A stretch of DNA of 64,000 nucleotides, taken from NCBI RefSeq assembly GCF_900102005.1, contig NZ_LT627736.1, forward strand, positions 1,178,001 through 1,242,000. Direction: 5' to 3'. The position numbers were made by a program, and so were the translations under genes. Positions 26,052 through 35,186 of this stretch are shown in pieces; position 1 is the stretch's first letter; every line of letters starts with the position of its first letter. Source of the stretch: Microbacterium sp. LKL04 (GTDB lineage: Bacteria; Actinomycetota; Actinomycetes; Actinomycetales; Microbacteriaceae). The notes beneath the pieces were generated by a model. That model was not told where the DNA came from and made no database searches. It saw only the letters and a program-made list of their open reading frames with translations.

Positions 26052-27181
26052 GCGCCGTTGCCGCAGAAGACGTCCGCCGGGCGGTGGCCGCGGTCATCGA
26101 CCCCGAGCTGCGCCGCCCGATCGGCGAGCTCGACATGGTCCGGGGAGTCGTCGTGGACGGTGCCGTCGCTCACGTGGGCATCGCGCTGACCATCGTCGGG
26201 TGTCCCGCGGCTGATCGCATCGAGAAGGACGTCCGGGATGCCGCGGCATCCGTCGCCGGCGTGAGCGACGTCGCCGTGGAGGTCGGCGTCATGACGCCCG
26301 CGGAACGTTCGGCCCTCGTCGAGCGCATCCGCGGCACCAAGCGGATGGCGTTCACCGCCGACTCCCTGACCCGGGTCATCGCGGTCACGAGTGGCAAGGG
26401 CGGCGTGGGCAAGTCCACCGTGACCGCGAACCTCGCCGTCGCCCTCGCCGCTCGCGGACTCGCGGTGGGCCTCATCGACGCCGACGTCCACGGGTTCTCG
26501 ATCCCGGGGCTCCTCGGTCTCGCGGACGCGGACGGTCGGCCACCACAGCCCACGCGGCTCGACGACCTCATGCTGCCTCCCGTCGCTCACGGCGTGAAGA
26601 CGATCTCCATCGGCATGTTCCTTCCGCCGGACGCCTCCCCCGCCGTCGCGTGGCGCGGACCGATGCTCCACCGCACAGTGCAGCAGTTCCTCACGGACGT
26701 GCACTTCGGCGATCTCGACGTCCTGCTCATCGACATGCCCCCGGGCACCGGCGATGTCGCGATCTCGGTGGGACAGCTGCTGCCGCACGCGGAGGTGCTC
26801 GTGGTGACGACACCGCAGGCGGCCGCAGCCGAGGTCGCCGTCCGCAGCGGCGTCGTCGCCCGTCAGACCGGTCAGTCGATCCTCGGCGTCATCGAGAACA
26901 TGGCGGCGTTCACTCTGCCCGACGGCTCCGTCGTCGACCTCTTCGGTGAGGGCGGCGGTGCAGCCGTCGCGGCGGCGCTCGCCACAGACGACGTCGTCGT
27001 CCCCCTTCTCGGATCGGTCCCCCTCAGCCCCGCGCTCCGCCGCGGCGGAGATGCGGGGGTCCCCGTGGTGGTGGGTGCACCGGACGACCTCGCGGCCCTC
27101 GCGATCTCCAGGATCGCCGACGCCATCACGTCGACGCGGCGCTCGCTCGCGGGGCGGTCTCTGCCGGTGTCGCGCACCTGA
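26048..27181 (+). CDS. mrp: Mrp/NBP35-family P-loop ATPase with N-terminal MIP18 (DUF59) domain
   Basis: A 377-residue protein with a MIP18/DUF59 domain (about 5-85), then a ParA-like ATPase domain with deviant Walker A SGKGGVGKS (about 115-123), LLIDMPPGTGDVAIS and TTPQAAAAEVA. The family carries or inserts Fe-S clusters. The CPxC pair that binds the bridging cluster in ApbC/NBP35 is missing: the position reads ENMAAFTLPDGS. The start is GTG 26048, overlapping the DUF1003 stop. It converges on tatB with a 19-bp gap. Confidence 0.9.
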   Translation: MSAVAAEDVRRAVAAVIDPELRRPIGELDMVRGVVVDGAVAHVGIALTIVGCPAADRIEKDVRDAAASVAGVSDVAVEVGVMTPAERSALVERIRGTKRMAFTADSLTRVIAVTSGKGGVGKSTVTANLAVALAARGLAVGLIDADVHGFSIPGLLGLADADGRPPQPTRLDDLMLPPVAHGVKTISIGMFLPPDASPAVAWRGPMLHRTVQQFLTDVHFGDLDVLLIDMPPGTGDVAISVGQLLPHAEVLVVTTPQAAAAEVAVRSGVVARQTGQSILGVIENMAAFTLPDGSVVDLFGEGGGAAVAAALATDDVVVPLLGSVPLSPALRRGGDAGVPVVVGAPDDLAALAISRIADAITSTRRSLAGRSLPVSRT

Positions 27182-27200
27182 CGGAAACGGATGCGTCGGC

Positions 27201-27587
27201 TCAGGTCGCCTCGGAGTCGAACGGCACCGTCGACGGCGTCTCCGACGCGTCATCCGTCTCCTCGACGCCGGCGAGCGGCTCGGCGACCGCGACGGCAGCG
27301 GCGGGCGAGGCCGACACCGGCTTCACCGGGGCATCGTCGATGAGGGCCTCGCGGATGATCCGCCGCGGGTCGTACTGACGAGGATCGAGCTTGCGCCATT
27401 CGATCTCGTCGAAGTCGTCACCCATCTCCTCTTTGACGCGCGTCCGTGCACCGTCGAGCCATTCGCGGACCCGTCGCGTGAGGCGCGCCAGCGACGCGGC
27501 GTAGCCAGGCAGACGCTCGGGCCCGAGCAGGAGGGCGGCGATCAACCCAATGAGGAGGATCTTCTCCAGATCGAGCCCGAATGACAT
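27201..27587 (-). CDS. tatB: Twin-arginine translocase TatB-type protein
   Basis: A 128-residue TatA/B-family protein with one N-terminal membrane helix, the hinge LLGPERLPGYAASLARL (TatB-like Glu and Pro), an amphipathic basic helix and an acidic flexible tail. TatB recognises folded Tat substrates together with TatC at the inner membrane. The length and GPERLP hinge favour TatB over TatA. The ATG at 27587 has TAACCT 7 nt upstream (leaderless). It lies between mrp and the O-methyltransferase gene, reminiscent of the mycobacterial mrp to tatB to O-methyltransferase region. Confidence 0.85.
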   Translation of the reverse strand: MSFGLDLEKILLIGLIAALLLGPERLPGYAASLARLTRRVREWLDGARTRVKEEMGDDFDEIEWRKLDPRQYDPRRIIREALIDDAPVKPVSASPAAAVAVAEPLAGVEETDDASETPSTVPFDSEAT

Positions 27588-27594
27588 GGTTCCC

Positions 27595-27600
27595 AGGTTA
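27595..27600 (-). promoter_or_regulatory. -10 hexamer TAACCT of tatB
   Basis: It lies 7 nt before ATG 27587; no Shine-Dalgarno is seen. Confidence 0.45.
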
Positions 27601-27636
27601 CCCGTGCGCCTGGGGGTTCAGCGGTGATCACGCCCC

Positions 27637-27642
27637 TAGGCT
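27637..27642 (+). promoter_or_regulatory. -10 hexamer TAGGCT of the O-methyltransferase gene
   Basis: TAGGCT is followed by a short leader containing GGAGG 8 nt before ATG 27662. Confidence 0.45.
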
Positions 27643-27661
27643 GAGCGTGGAGGTTCACGAC

Positions 27662-28300
27662 ATGGGAGATCACGAGGCGGTACGCCGGTTCGCTGCCGAG
27701 GCGACGGTCGAGACCGATGCCATCGCACGGGCGCGCGCCCACGCCCTCGAGATCGGCGCGAACCCGATCAGTCCCGAGGTGGGCGCGCAGTGCGCTGTCA
27801 TCGCCGCGACCAGCCGCGCGCTGAACATCGTCGAGATCGGGACCGGCGGTGGCGTCTCGGGGCTGTGGTTGCTGCACGGATCGCCACGCGCGACGCTCAC
27901 CACCATCGACAAGGAGCCCGAGCACCTCGCGGTCGCGCGGAAGGCGTTCACCGATGCCCGCGTCCCGCCTGCTCGCGTGCGCTTCATCACCGGTCGCGCC
28001 GCCGACGTCCTCCCCCGCATGAACGAGGCGTCGTACGACATCGTCCTCATCGACGCCGACCCCGAGGGGGTCATCGAGTACGTGGAGCACGGCTTGCGTC
28101 TCGCGCGCGCCGGGGGCACCGTCCTCGTGCCGCGCGTCCTCGCCGGCGGGGCGGTGGCCGACCCGGTCAAGCGAGGACCCATCGAAAGCGCGTATCGGTC
28201 GCTGATCCAGGAGACGCAGGCCTCGCCCGCGGTCCTCGGCGCACTCTCGATCGTCGGTGAGGGTCTGCTCCAGCTGACCACCGTCGCCGAGCCGAACTGA
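27662..28300 (+). CDS. Class I SAM-dependent O-methyltransferase (COG4122)
   Basis: A 212-residue methyltransferase of the catechol/caffeoyl-CoA O-methyltransferase-like group. The SAM-binding motif I is VEIGTGGGVSGLWLL, followed by TTIDKEPEHLAVAR and DIVLIDADPEGVIEYV, whose Asp residues usually hold the divalent metal. It closely resembles the O-methyltransferase that neighbours sigE/htrA/tatB in mycobacteria. GGAGG 8 nt before the ATG decides the start over the upstream GTG at 27648. It ends at a strong bidirectional terminator shared with the DUF3117 gene. The substrate is unknown. Confidence 0.88.
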   Translation: MGDHEAVRRFAAEATVETDAIARARAHALEIGANPISPEVGAQCAVIAATSRALNIVEIGTGGGVSGLWLLHGSPRATLTTIDKEPEHLAVARKAFTDARVPPARVRFITGRAADVLPRMNEASYDIVLIDADPEGVIEYVEHGLRLARAGGTVLVPRVLAGGAVADPVKRGPIESAYRSLIQETQASPAVLGALSIVGEGLLQLTTVAEPN

Positions 28301-28322
28301 TCCGCCGTCGGAGCACGACGGA

Positions 28323-28350
28323 AAAGGCCGGCCCCGAGGGGCCGGCCTTT
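28323..28350. terminator. Bidirectional Rho-independent terminator
   Basis: A perfect 13-bp stem (28323-28335 with 28338-28350) has a 2-nt nominal loop, A-run on the left and TTT on the right. It lies between the convergent O-methyltransferase and DUF3117 genes and can serve both. Confidence 0.85.
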
Positions 28351-28365
28351 CGCATCGAACCGGGG

Positions 28366-28539
28366 TCAGGCGGCGCCGACGACCCCGCTGAGAACGCTGT
28401 GGAGTTCTTTCGCTTCGTCATCGTTCACCGAGACGACAAGTCGACCGCCCCCCTCGAGCGGAACACGCACGATGATGAGACGGCCCTCCTTGACGGCCTC
28501 CATAGGTCCGTCTCCGGTGCGCGGCTTCATGGCTGCCAT
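28366..28539 (-). CDS. DUF3117 small protein
   Basis: A 57-residue protein starting MAAMKPRTGDGPMEAVKEG. It is the near-universal actinobacterial DUF3117 family (Rv1211 in M. tuberculosis, where a calmodulin-like role has been proposed). The core GRLIIVRVPLEGGGRLVV predicts a small beta-rich domain. AAAGGGAG 8 nt upstream supports ATG 28539. Its promoter region carries a 10-bp palindrome whose half-site also occurs before gltA. It is too short for most ORF callers. Confidence 0.88.
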   Translation of the reverse strand: MAAMKPRTGDGPMEAVKEGRLIIVRVPLEGGGRLVVSVNDDEAKELHSVLSGVVGAA

Positions 28540-28566
28540 TGTGGGGCTCCCTTTCGTCTTCGGCCT

Positions 28567-28591
28567 ACCCCATTAGTCTACCTAATGGGGT
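28567..28591 (-). promoter_or_regulatory. Palindromic operator-like box ACCCCATTAG-N5-CTAATGGGGT
   Basis: The arms 28567-28576 and 28582-28591 are perfect 10-bp complements with a 5-bp centre, 28-52 nt before the DUF3117 start. Read on the minus strand, the -10-like TAGACT overlaps the centre. The half-site with one extra G recurs at the gltA promoter (33670-33680). Confidence 0.6.
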
Positions 28592-28632
28592 GAACGCCTT
28601 CGGCGCGCGCGCGTCTCAGCGGACGCTTATCG

Positions 28633-29832
28633 TCACGGAATCCGGAAGAACGTGTCCCCGAGGGCGAGCATCTCGTGGATCCAGAGCCACTGAGCACCGA
28701 GGCAGAGCACGAGAACGCCGATCCGCCACCAGCGCGCCCGGGGCACCGCGACGGCCGCCGCGACGGGAGTCAGCGGGAGGAGCAGTCGGAACACGCTCGA
28801 CTGCGGGAAGAACACCGCCAGCAGGTACACCAGATAGCTGGCCCCCCACAGCCGGATCTCGGGCCCGAGCCTGCGAACCTGCGGCGACCGGAGGAGGAAC
28901 ACTGCGGCGCCTGCCACGAGCAGGATGAGCACGACGGGCCCCCACAGGGCGGGGATGCCCCAGATGCCGAACCAGATGCCCGCTGCCTGGACGAATCCCG
29001 CGAAGGGCACGAAGTGCTCGTCCGATCCCACCCAGCTCCGGCGCCATGCGAGCTCGGTGTCGAGGTATGCAGAGGGGTCCCCCGTCACGACACCGGCGAT
29101 CACCTGCCAGGAGAAGCCGACGACGGTGGCCAGCGCCCCCAGCGCGATGATGTGGACGATGTGCGACGTCGGCAGCGGATCCTGCCTGCGCTGGACCCAC
29201 CGGTGTATGCCGTACAGCCCGAGGAGCAGCGCGAAAGCCAGCACCCCGGGCCGCGTGAAGCCCATCACGACGATGAGCGGATAGATCCACCCGAACTGCC
29301 GGCGCACGAGCGCCCAGAGGGCGAGGAACAGCCACAGCAGCAGGAGCGATTCCGCGTACCCCATCTGGAACAGGGCGGCGAGCGGACCGTTGGCGAAGAA
29401 CACCACCGCCCACAGAGCCGCCGCGTCACCGATGCGATCGCGGAGCAGGAGGAACAGGACGAGGGATGCCGCGTACCCCGCGACGACGGCCAGCGCGATG
29501 GCGCCCGCGGGATAGCCGCCGAGGAGCGTGCCGAGGGCGCGCGCCATCCACGGGTACAGCGGCATGAAGGCCCAAGCGTTCTCGGTGACCTGGCCGGTGT
29601 CCGACACCGGGAGCTGGGCCGGGTAGCCGCGATCGGCGATGACCCAGTACCACTGGGAGTCCCATCCCATAGCGAGCGACGGGATCGTGGCATCCGGTCC
29701 GAATCGCGAGGTCGGGCCCGACAGCTCCGCGGCCGTCCAGAAGAAGAGGGTGGTGACCAGACGCGCCGAGATGTAGATCGCGGCGACCGTGCCGGCGACG
29801 AAGGCTGCGGTCCTCAGTCGCCGCTCAGCCAT
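28633..29832 (-). CDS. PIG-V-like integral membrane mannosyltransferase (GT-C fold)
   Basis: A 399-residue protein with about ten membrane segments. PIG-V/COG5542 signatures are WDSQWYWVIADRGYP after the first segment (with the GT-C acidic residue), WAFMPLYPWMARAL, and MGYAESLLLLW. Such proteins transfer mannose from polyprenyl-phosphate-mannose to lipid or protein acceptors outside the membrane. The acceptor is unknown here; cell-envelope glycolipid is inference. ATG 29832 lies inside the end of dapE (19-bp overlap), so it is probably expressed with dapE. Confidence 0.78.
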   Translation of the reverse strand: MAERRLRTAAFVAGTVAAIYISARLVTTLFFWTAAELSGPTSRFGPDATIPSLAMGWDSQWYWVIADRGYPAQLPVSDTGQVTENAWAFMPLYPWMARALGTLLGGYPAGAIALAVVAGYAASLVLFLLLRDRIGDAAALWAVVFFANGPLAALFQMGYAESLLLLWLFLALWALVRRQFGWIYPLIVVMGFTRPGVLAFALLLGLYGIHRWVQRRQDPLPTSHIVHIIALGALATVVGFSWQVIAGVVTGDPSAYLDTELAWRRSWVGSDEHFVPFAGFVQAAGIWFGIWGIPALWGPVVLILLVAGAAVFLLRSPQVRRLGPEIRLWGASYLVYLLAVFFPQSSVFRLLLPLTPVAAAVAVPRARWWRIGVLVLCLGAQWLWIHEMLALGDTFFRIP

Positions 29833-30890
29833 GCCCGCAGACCCCGCTCGACGTCCTCGATCTGCGAGAGCGGCACCCGCTCCTCGTCGTGGTGGGCGAG
29901 GGACGGGTCACCGGGGCCGTAGTTGACGGCGGGCACGCCCATCGCCGAGAACCGGGCGACGTCGGTCCAGCCGTATTTCGGCTTCGGCACCGCCCCGACG
30001 GCGGCGACGAATTCCTGCGCGAGCGGCGCGTCGAGCCCCGGACGGGCGCCCTCGGAGAGATCGACGATCTCGACCTCGAATCCGGCGAAGACGTCCCGCA
30101 CGTGCGCAGCGGCGGCCGCGGCATCCTTGTTCGGGGCGAAGCGGTAGTTGACGTCGACCTCGCACGCGTCGGGGATCACATTGCCCGCGATCCCCCCACG
30201 GATCGCGACTGCGTTGAGTCCCTCGCGGTACAGGAGCCCGTCGACCTCGATCTCGCGGGGCCGGTACTCCGCGAGCCGACTGAGGACGGGCGCGGCCTTA
30301 TGGATCGCGTTCTCACCGATCCAGGCACGGGCGCTGTGCGCGCGGACGCCGGAGGTGCGCACGACGGCGCGGAGCGTTCCGTTGCAGCCGCCCTCGACCT
30401 CGCCGTTCGAGGGCTCGCCGAGGATCGCGAAGTCCGCCTCGAAGAGGTCGGGGCGGGATGCCGCGAGCCGGTTCAGCCCGTTCAGATCGGCCGCGACCTC
30501 CTCGTGGTCGTACCACATCCAGGTGATGTCGACCCGGGGGTCGGTGAGTTCCGCGGCGAGCTTCAGTTGCACCGCGACGCCTGCCTTCATGTCGACGGTG
30601 CCGCGGCCCCACAGGAAGGCCTCGCCGTCCACGTCGATGTCCCGGGTCGGGACGTTCGCGTTGATCGGCACGGTGTCGATGTGCCCGGCGATCGCCACGC
30701 GCTGCGCGCGACCGAGGGAGGTGCGAGCGACGATCGTGTCGCCGTCGCGGTGCACCTCGAGGTGCGGCAGTGCCGAGACGGCCTCGAAGATCGCGTCGGC
30801 GAGGACGATCTCATCGTCGGACACGCTGGGGATGTCGCAGATGGTGCGCGTCAGATCGACGGCGCTGGAGCGAAGGTCGAGCCGGGGCAT
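29814..30890 (-). CDS. dapE: Succinyl-diaminopimelate desuccinylase
   Basis: A 358-residue M20-family metallohydrolase that frees LL-diaminopimelate from its N-succinyl form for lysine and peptidoglycan. Metal ligands are visible in AGHIDTVP (His, Asp), RGTVDMKAG (Asp), WYDHEEVAAD (Glu pair), ILGEPSNGEVEGGCNG (Glu) and PGDPSLAHHDEE (His). This is the actinobacterial type of DapE. The ATG has TAGACT 7 nt upstream (leaderless). It is divergent from dapD with a 37-bp gap holding both promoters. Confidence 0.93.
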   Translation of the reverse strand: MPRLDLRSSAVDLTRTICDIPSVSDDEIVLADAIFEAVSALPHLEVHRDGDTIVARTSLGRAQRVAIAGHIDTVPINANVPTRDIDVDGEAFLWGRGTVDMKAGVAVQLKLAAELTDPRVDITWMWYDHEEVAADLNGLNRLAASRPDLFEADFAILGEPSNGEVEGGCNGTLRAVVRTSGVRAHSARAWIGENAIHKAAPVLSRLAEYRPREIEVDGLLYREGLNAVAIRGGIAGNVIPDACEVDVNYRFAPNKDAAAAAAHVRDVFAGFEVEIVDLSEGARPGLDAPLAQEFVAAVGAVPKPKYGWTDVARFSAMGVPAVNYGPGDPSLAHHDEERVPLSQIEDVERGLRAWLSGD

Positions 30891-30897
30891 GACGTCG

Positions 30898-30903
30898 AGT
30901 CTA
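30898..30903 (-). promoter_or_regulatory. -10 hexamer TAGACT of dapE
   Basis: It lies 7 nt before ATG 30890; leaderless. Confidence 0.55.
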
Positions 30904-30915
30904 ACGACGGGCCGA

Positions 30916-30921
30916 TAGCCT
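30916..30921 (+). promoter_or_regulatory. -10 hexamer TAGCCT of dapD
   Basis: It lies 6 nt before ATG 30928; leaderless. It is only 13 bp from the dapE hexamer, so the two divergent promoters must overlap. Confidence 0.55.
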
Positions 30922-30927
30922 GGAATC

Positions 30928-31872
30928 ATGAGCGACGCGCGGTGGGTATGGGGTATCGGTCTGGCGACGACGAGCGAGAACGGCACGGTGCTCGACACGT
31001 GGTACCCGGCTCCCGCCTCGGGCCGCGCACCCTCCCACGCCGACACGAGTGAGCTCGCCGCCTTCGCCGGGCCGGACGAACGCCGCGGCGTCACCGTCGA
31101 TGTCGTCATCGTCGAGATCGACCTCGACGCCGCACCCGCCGGCACGTCCGATGCCTACCTGCGTCTCCACGCCCTCTCCCACCTCCTGGTGGCACCGAAC
31201 GAGCTGAACCTCACCGGCGTCTTCGGTCACCTGCCGAACGTCGCCTGGACGAGCGCCGGTCCCGTCCACCCCGACGACATCACGCGTCTGCGTCCGGGGC
31301 TGCAGCGCGCCGGGATCCAGGTCAGCGGTCTCGACAAGTTCCCCCGGCTCACCGACTACGTCGTGCCGGCGGGAGTTCGGATCGCGGATGCCTCCCGGGT
31401 GCGCCTGGGCGCGCACCTCGCACCCGGCACGACGGTGATGCACGAGGGCTTCGTGAACTTCAACGCCGGCACCCTCGGCGCGTCTATGGTGGAGGGCCGG
31501 ATCTCTCAGGGCGTCGTCGTCGGCGACGGCAGCGACATCGGCGGGGGCGCCTCCATCATGGGGACGCTGTCCGGAGGCGGTGACCACCGCGTCTCGATCG
31601 GCCGGCGCACGCTGCTCGGCGCGAACGCCGGCATAGGCATCTCCCTCGGGGACGACTGCATCGTCGAAGCGGGCCTCTACGTGACCGCGGGTACCAAGAT
31701 CATCCTGGCCGGTGAGTCCGCGCGCCACGACGGCACGCGTCCGACGGCGAAGGGCGCGGAGCTCTCCGGCCACGACGGCATCCTGTTCCGGCGGAACTCG
31801 CTCACGGGCGCTGTCGAGGCGGTGCGCCGCGACGGCGTCGGCGTCACGTTGAACGCCGATCTGCACGCCTGA
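30928..31872 (+). CDS. dapD: Tetrahydrodipicolinate N-succinyltransferase
   Basis: A 314-residue actinobacterial-type DapD that succinylates tetrahydrodipicolinate using succinyl-CoA. The N-terminal domain (about 1-150) is followed by a left-handed beta-helix of hexapeptide repeats ([59 protein letters not shown]). Conserved MVEGRIS and [14 protein letters not shown] segments fit the acyl-CoA site. It converges on the SHOCT gene with a 5-bp gap. Confidence 0.93.
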   Translation: MSDARWVWGIGLATTSENGTVLDTWYPAPASGRAPSHADTSELAAFAGPDERRGVTVDVVIVEIDLDAAPAGTSDAYLRLHALSHLLVAPNELNLTGVFGHLPNVAWTSAGPVHPDDITRLRPGLQRAGIQVSGLDKFPRLTDYVVPAGVRIADASRVRLGAHLAPGTTVMHEGFVNFNAGTLGASMVEGRISQGVVVGDGSDIGGGASIMGTLSGGGDHRVSIGRRTLLGANAGIGISLGDDCIVEAGLYVTAGTKIILAGESARHDGTRPTAKGAELSGHDGILFRRNSLTGAVEAVRRDGVGVTLNADLHA

Positions 31873-31877
31873 GGAAT

Positions 31878-32309
31878 TCAGCCCCGCAACACCGCCGCAC
31901 GTGCGTCGCGGTGCTCTTCCTCGGTGATGACGCCGCGGGAGCGGAGGTCGTCGAGCTCGGCGAGACGCATCTCGATCGTCGGCGCGGGCCGGGGTTCGGG
32001 GGTGGGTGCCGCCGGGGAGAGCGCGTTGCTCCGCAGGACCTTCGCGGCGATCGCCGCATCCACCGTGAACGGATCGACGCCGGCATCCTTCAGAATCCGG
32101 TGCTTGCGCACCGCGACGACGATCCCGAACACGGCGACGCCGATGATCACGACGACCACGAGCCCGAACACCGCACCGAACGCGTCTCCGGCCGCACCCA
32201 TGTCCGGCCCCGGCATCCCGGGATCGAAGAACCCGCTGTCCCCCTCGTCCGGCACCGGCAACACCGGTGCGGAACGGACTGCATCGACGACTCCCCCATG
32301 GACCATCAT
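31878..32309 (-). CDS. SHOCT-domain small membrane protein
   Basis: A 143-residue protein with one membrane helix (about 47-68), a basic linker, a Pro-rich segment and a C-terminal SHOCT domain (EMRLAELDDLRSRGVITEEE). SHOCT is a short oligomerisation motif. The N-terminal outside part is Gly/Pro/Asp-rich. Two ATG codons stand in tandem; the first (32309) has TAGGGT 6 nt upstream. Function is unknown. Confidence 0.75.
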   Translation of the reverse strand: MMVHGGVVDAVRSAPVLPVPDEGDSGFFDPGMPGPDMGAAGDAFGAVFGLVVVVIIGVAVFGIVVAVRKHRILKDAGVDPFTVDAAIAAKVLRSNALSPAAPTPEPRPAPTIEMRLAELDDLRSRGVITEEEHRDARAAVLRG

Positions 32310-32315
32310 GGGCTC

Positions 32316-32321
32316 ACCCTA
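32316..32321 (-). promoter_or_regulatory. -10 hexamer TAGGGT of the SHOCT gene
   Basis: It lies 6 nt before ATG 32309. Confidence 0.45.
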
Positions 32322-32337
32322 GCGGGCGAGGCGCGGA

Positions 32338-33633
<1,296 letters not shown>

Positions 33634-33667
33634 GAAGCCTCCTTGCGGTCGTCGGGGCGGTTTTTAC

Positions 33668-33680
33668 AGCCTAATGGGGT
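33668..33680 (-). promoter_or_regulatory. gltA promoter: -10 TAGGCT with the ACCCCATTAGG box
   Basis: On the minus strand the box ACCCCATTAGG (33670-33680) runs into -10 TAGGCT (33668-33673), with a weak -35 (TTCGGA, 18-bp spacer). The same 11 bases occur in the DUF3117 promoter. Confidence 0.5.
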
Positions 33681-33733
33681 GTGAGCGCGTCTCCGAACGG
33701 CGCCAATGGATCGAGCGATCCGTGTGAGGAAAC

Positions 33734-34846
33734 CTACGACGCGGCTGCCGTCAATCGTGCGGCGGCCTCCGCGATCCGATGGTCGGTCGCCGTCAGAGAG
33801 AAGCGAATGTGCTCGGGGAAATGGGCGCCGTAGAAGTGTCCGGGGCCAGCCAGGATGCCGAGCTCGGCGAGCCTGCCGAGCGACGCCCACGCGTCCTCCC
33901 CCGCCGTGGCCCAGAGATACAGACCGCCCTCGCTCCGATCGACCCGGAACCCCGCGGCCTCGACGGCCGGCTTGAGGACGGCACGACGGGCGCGGTAGAG
34001 CTCCTTCTGGTGATCCACGTGCGCATCGTCCCCGAGAGCCGCGATCATCGCGGCCTGCACCGGACCGGGGACCATGAGCCCCAGGTGCTTCCGCGCGGTG
34101 ACGAGGCTCGCGACGATCGCAGGATCGCCGGCGAGGAAGGCGGCACGGTAACCGGCGAGGTTCGACTGCTTGCTCAGCGAGTAGACCGACAGCAGGCCCG
34201 ACAGGTCGCCGTCGGTGACCCGCGGATCGAGGATGCTCGGGACCGCGGCATCCGCCCACGGACCTTCCCATCCCAGTTCGGCGTAGCACTCGTCCGAGGC
34301 CAGCACGGCACCGAGCTCCCGCGCCCGGGCTGCCGCGCGACGGAGCTCGTCGACGCCGAGGACACGGCCGTCGGGGTTCCCGGGCGTGTTCAGCCACACC
34401 AGACGCGTCGATTCCGGCCAGTCGTCCGGATCGTCCGAGGCGAGAGCGGTCGCACCGACGAGGCGCGCCCCCACCTCGTAGGAGGGGTACGCGGCGCGCG
34501 GGTGGACGACGGTGCCGCCCGCTCCGACGCCCAGAAGAAGCGGCAGCAGGGCCACGAGCTCCTTCGAGCCCACCGTCGGGATGACGTGCGCCGGAGTCAA
34601 CCCCGGGACGCCTCGGCGGCGGGCGTACCAGCCGGCGATGGCCTCGCGCAGGGCGAGCGTGCCGACCGTCTGCGGATAGGAGTGCGCATCGGTCGCGCTT
34701 CGCAGAGCGTCGGCGACGACCGCCGGGGTCGGATCGACCGGCGAGCCGATCGAGAGGTCGACGATGCCGTCGGGATGCTGCCGGGCGCGCTCCGCGTACG
34801 GGGCCACGGCGTCCCACGGGTAATCGGCGAGATCGTGGACGCTCAT
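33734..34846 (-). CDS. dapC: Succinyldiaminopimelate transaminase
   Basis: A 370-residue class I/II PLP aminotransferase of the actinobacterial DapC type. It opens with DYPWDAVAPYAERA and the specificity segment LSIGSPVDPTP. The PLP lysine is in VYSLSKQSNLAGYRAAF, and other PLP-site residues are in LNTPGNPDGRVLG and SDECYAELGW. It makes N-succinyl-LL-2,6-diaminopimelate between the DapD and DapE steps. It starts 7 bp after the ferredoxin gene, a pairing common in Actinobacteria. Confidence 0.9.
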   Translation of the reverse strand: MSVHDLADYPWDAVAPYAERARQHPDGIVDLSIGSPVDPTPAVVADALRSATDAHSYPQTVGTLALREAIAGWYARRRGVPGLTPAHVIPTVGSKELVALLPLLLGVGAGGTVVHPRAAYPSYEVGARLVGATALASDDPDDWPESTRLVWLNTPGNPDGRVLGVDELRRAAARARELGAVLASDECYAELGWEGPWADAAVPSILDPRVTDGDLSGLLSVYSLSKQSNLAGYRAAFLAGDPAIVASLVTARKHLGLMVPGPVQAAMIAALGDDAHVDHQKELYRARRAVLKPAVEAAGFRVDRSEGGLYLWATAGEDAWASLGRLAELGILAGPGHFYGAHFPEHIRFSLTATDHRIAEAAARLTAAAS

Positions 34847-34853
34847 CGACGGA

Positions 34854-35174
34854 TCAGTGCGCCTGCGGCGGCAGCCCGGCGATGACGGGGTGATCCTTGG
34901 CGATGACGCCGACCTTGGCGGCACCACCCGGCGAACCGAGGTCCTCGAAGAACTCGACGTTCGCCGTGTAGTAGTCCTGCCACTCGGCGGGGAGATCGTC
35001 TTCGTAGTAAATGGCCTCGACGGGGCACACCGGTTCGCAGGCGCCGCAGTCGACGCACTCATCGGGGTGGATGTAGAGAGAGCGTTCGCCTTCGTAGATG
35101 CAGTCGACGGGACATTCGTCGATGCAGGCTCGGTCCTTCACATCCACGCACGGGAGAGCGATCACATACGTCAC
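34854..35174 (-). CDS. fdxA: 7Fe ferredoxin
   Basis: A 106-residue low-potential ferredoxin. Cysteines are arranged as C..ACIDECPVDC for the 3Fe-4S side and ECVDCGACEPVCPVEAI for the 4Fe-4S side, followed by the long C-terminal extension typical of actinobacterial FdxA. It carries electrons for P450s, nitrite or Fe-S redox partners; the partner is not in this window. The GTG start has TAGACT 6 nt upstream (leaderless). It is cotranscribed with dapC. Confidence 0.92.
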   Translation of the reverse strand: MTYVIALPCVDVKDRACIDECPVDCIYEGERSLYIHPDECVDCGACEPVCPVEAIYYEDDLPAEWQDYYTANVEFFEDLGSPGGAAKVGVIAKDHPVIAGLPPQAH

Positions 35175-35180
35175 AGGACG

Positions 35181-35186
35181 AGTCTA
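35181..35186 (-). promoter_or_regulatory. -10 hexamer TAGACT of fdxA-dapC
   Basis: It lies 6 nt before GTG 35174; leaderless. Confidence 0.55.
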
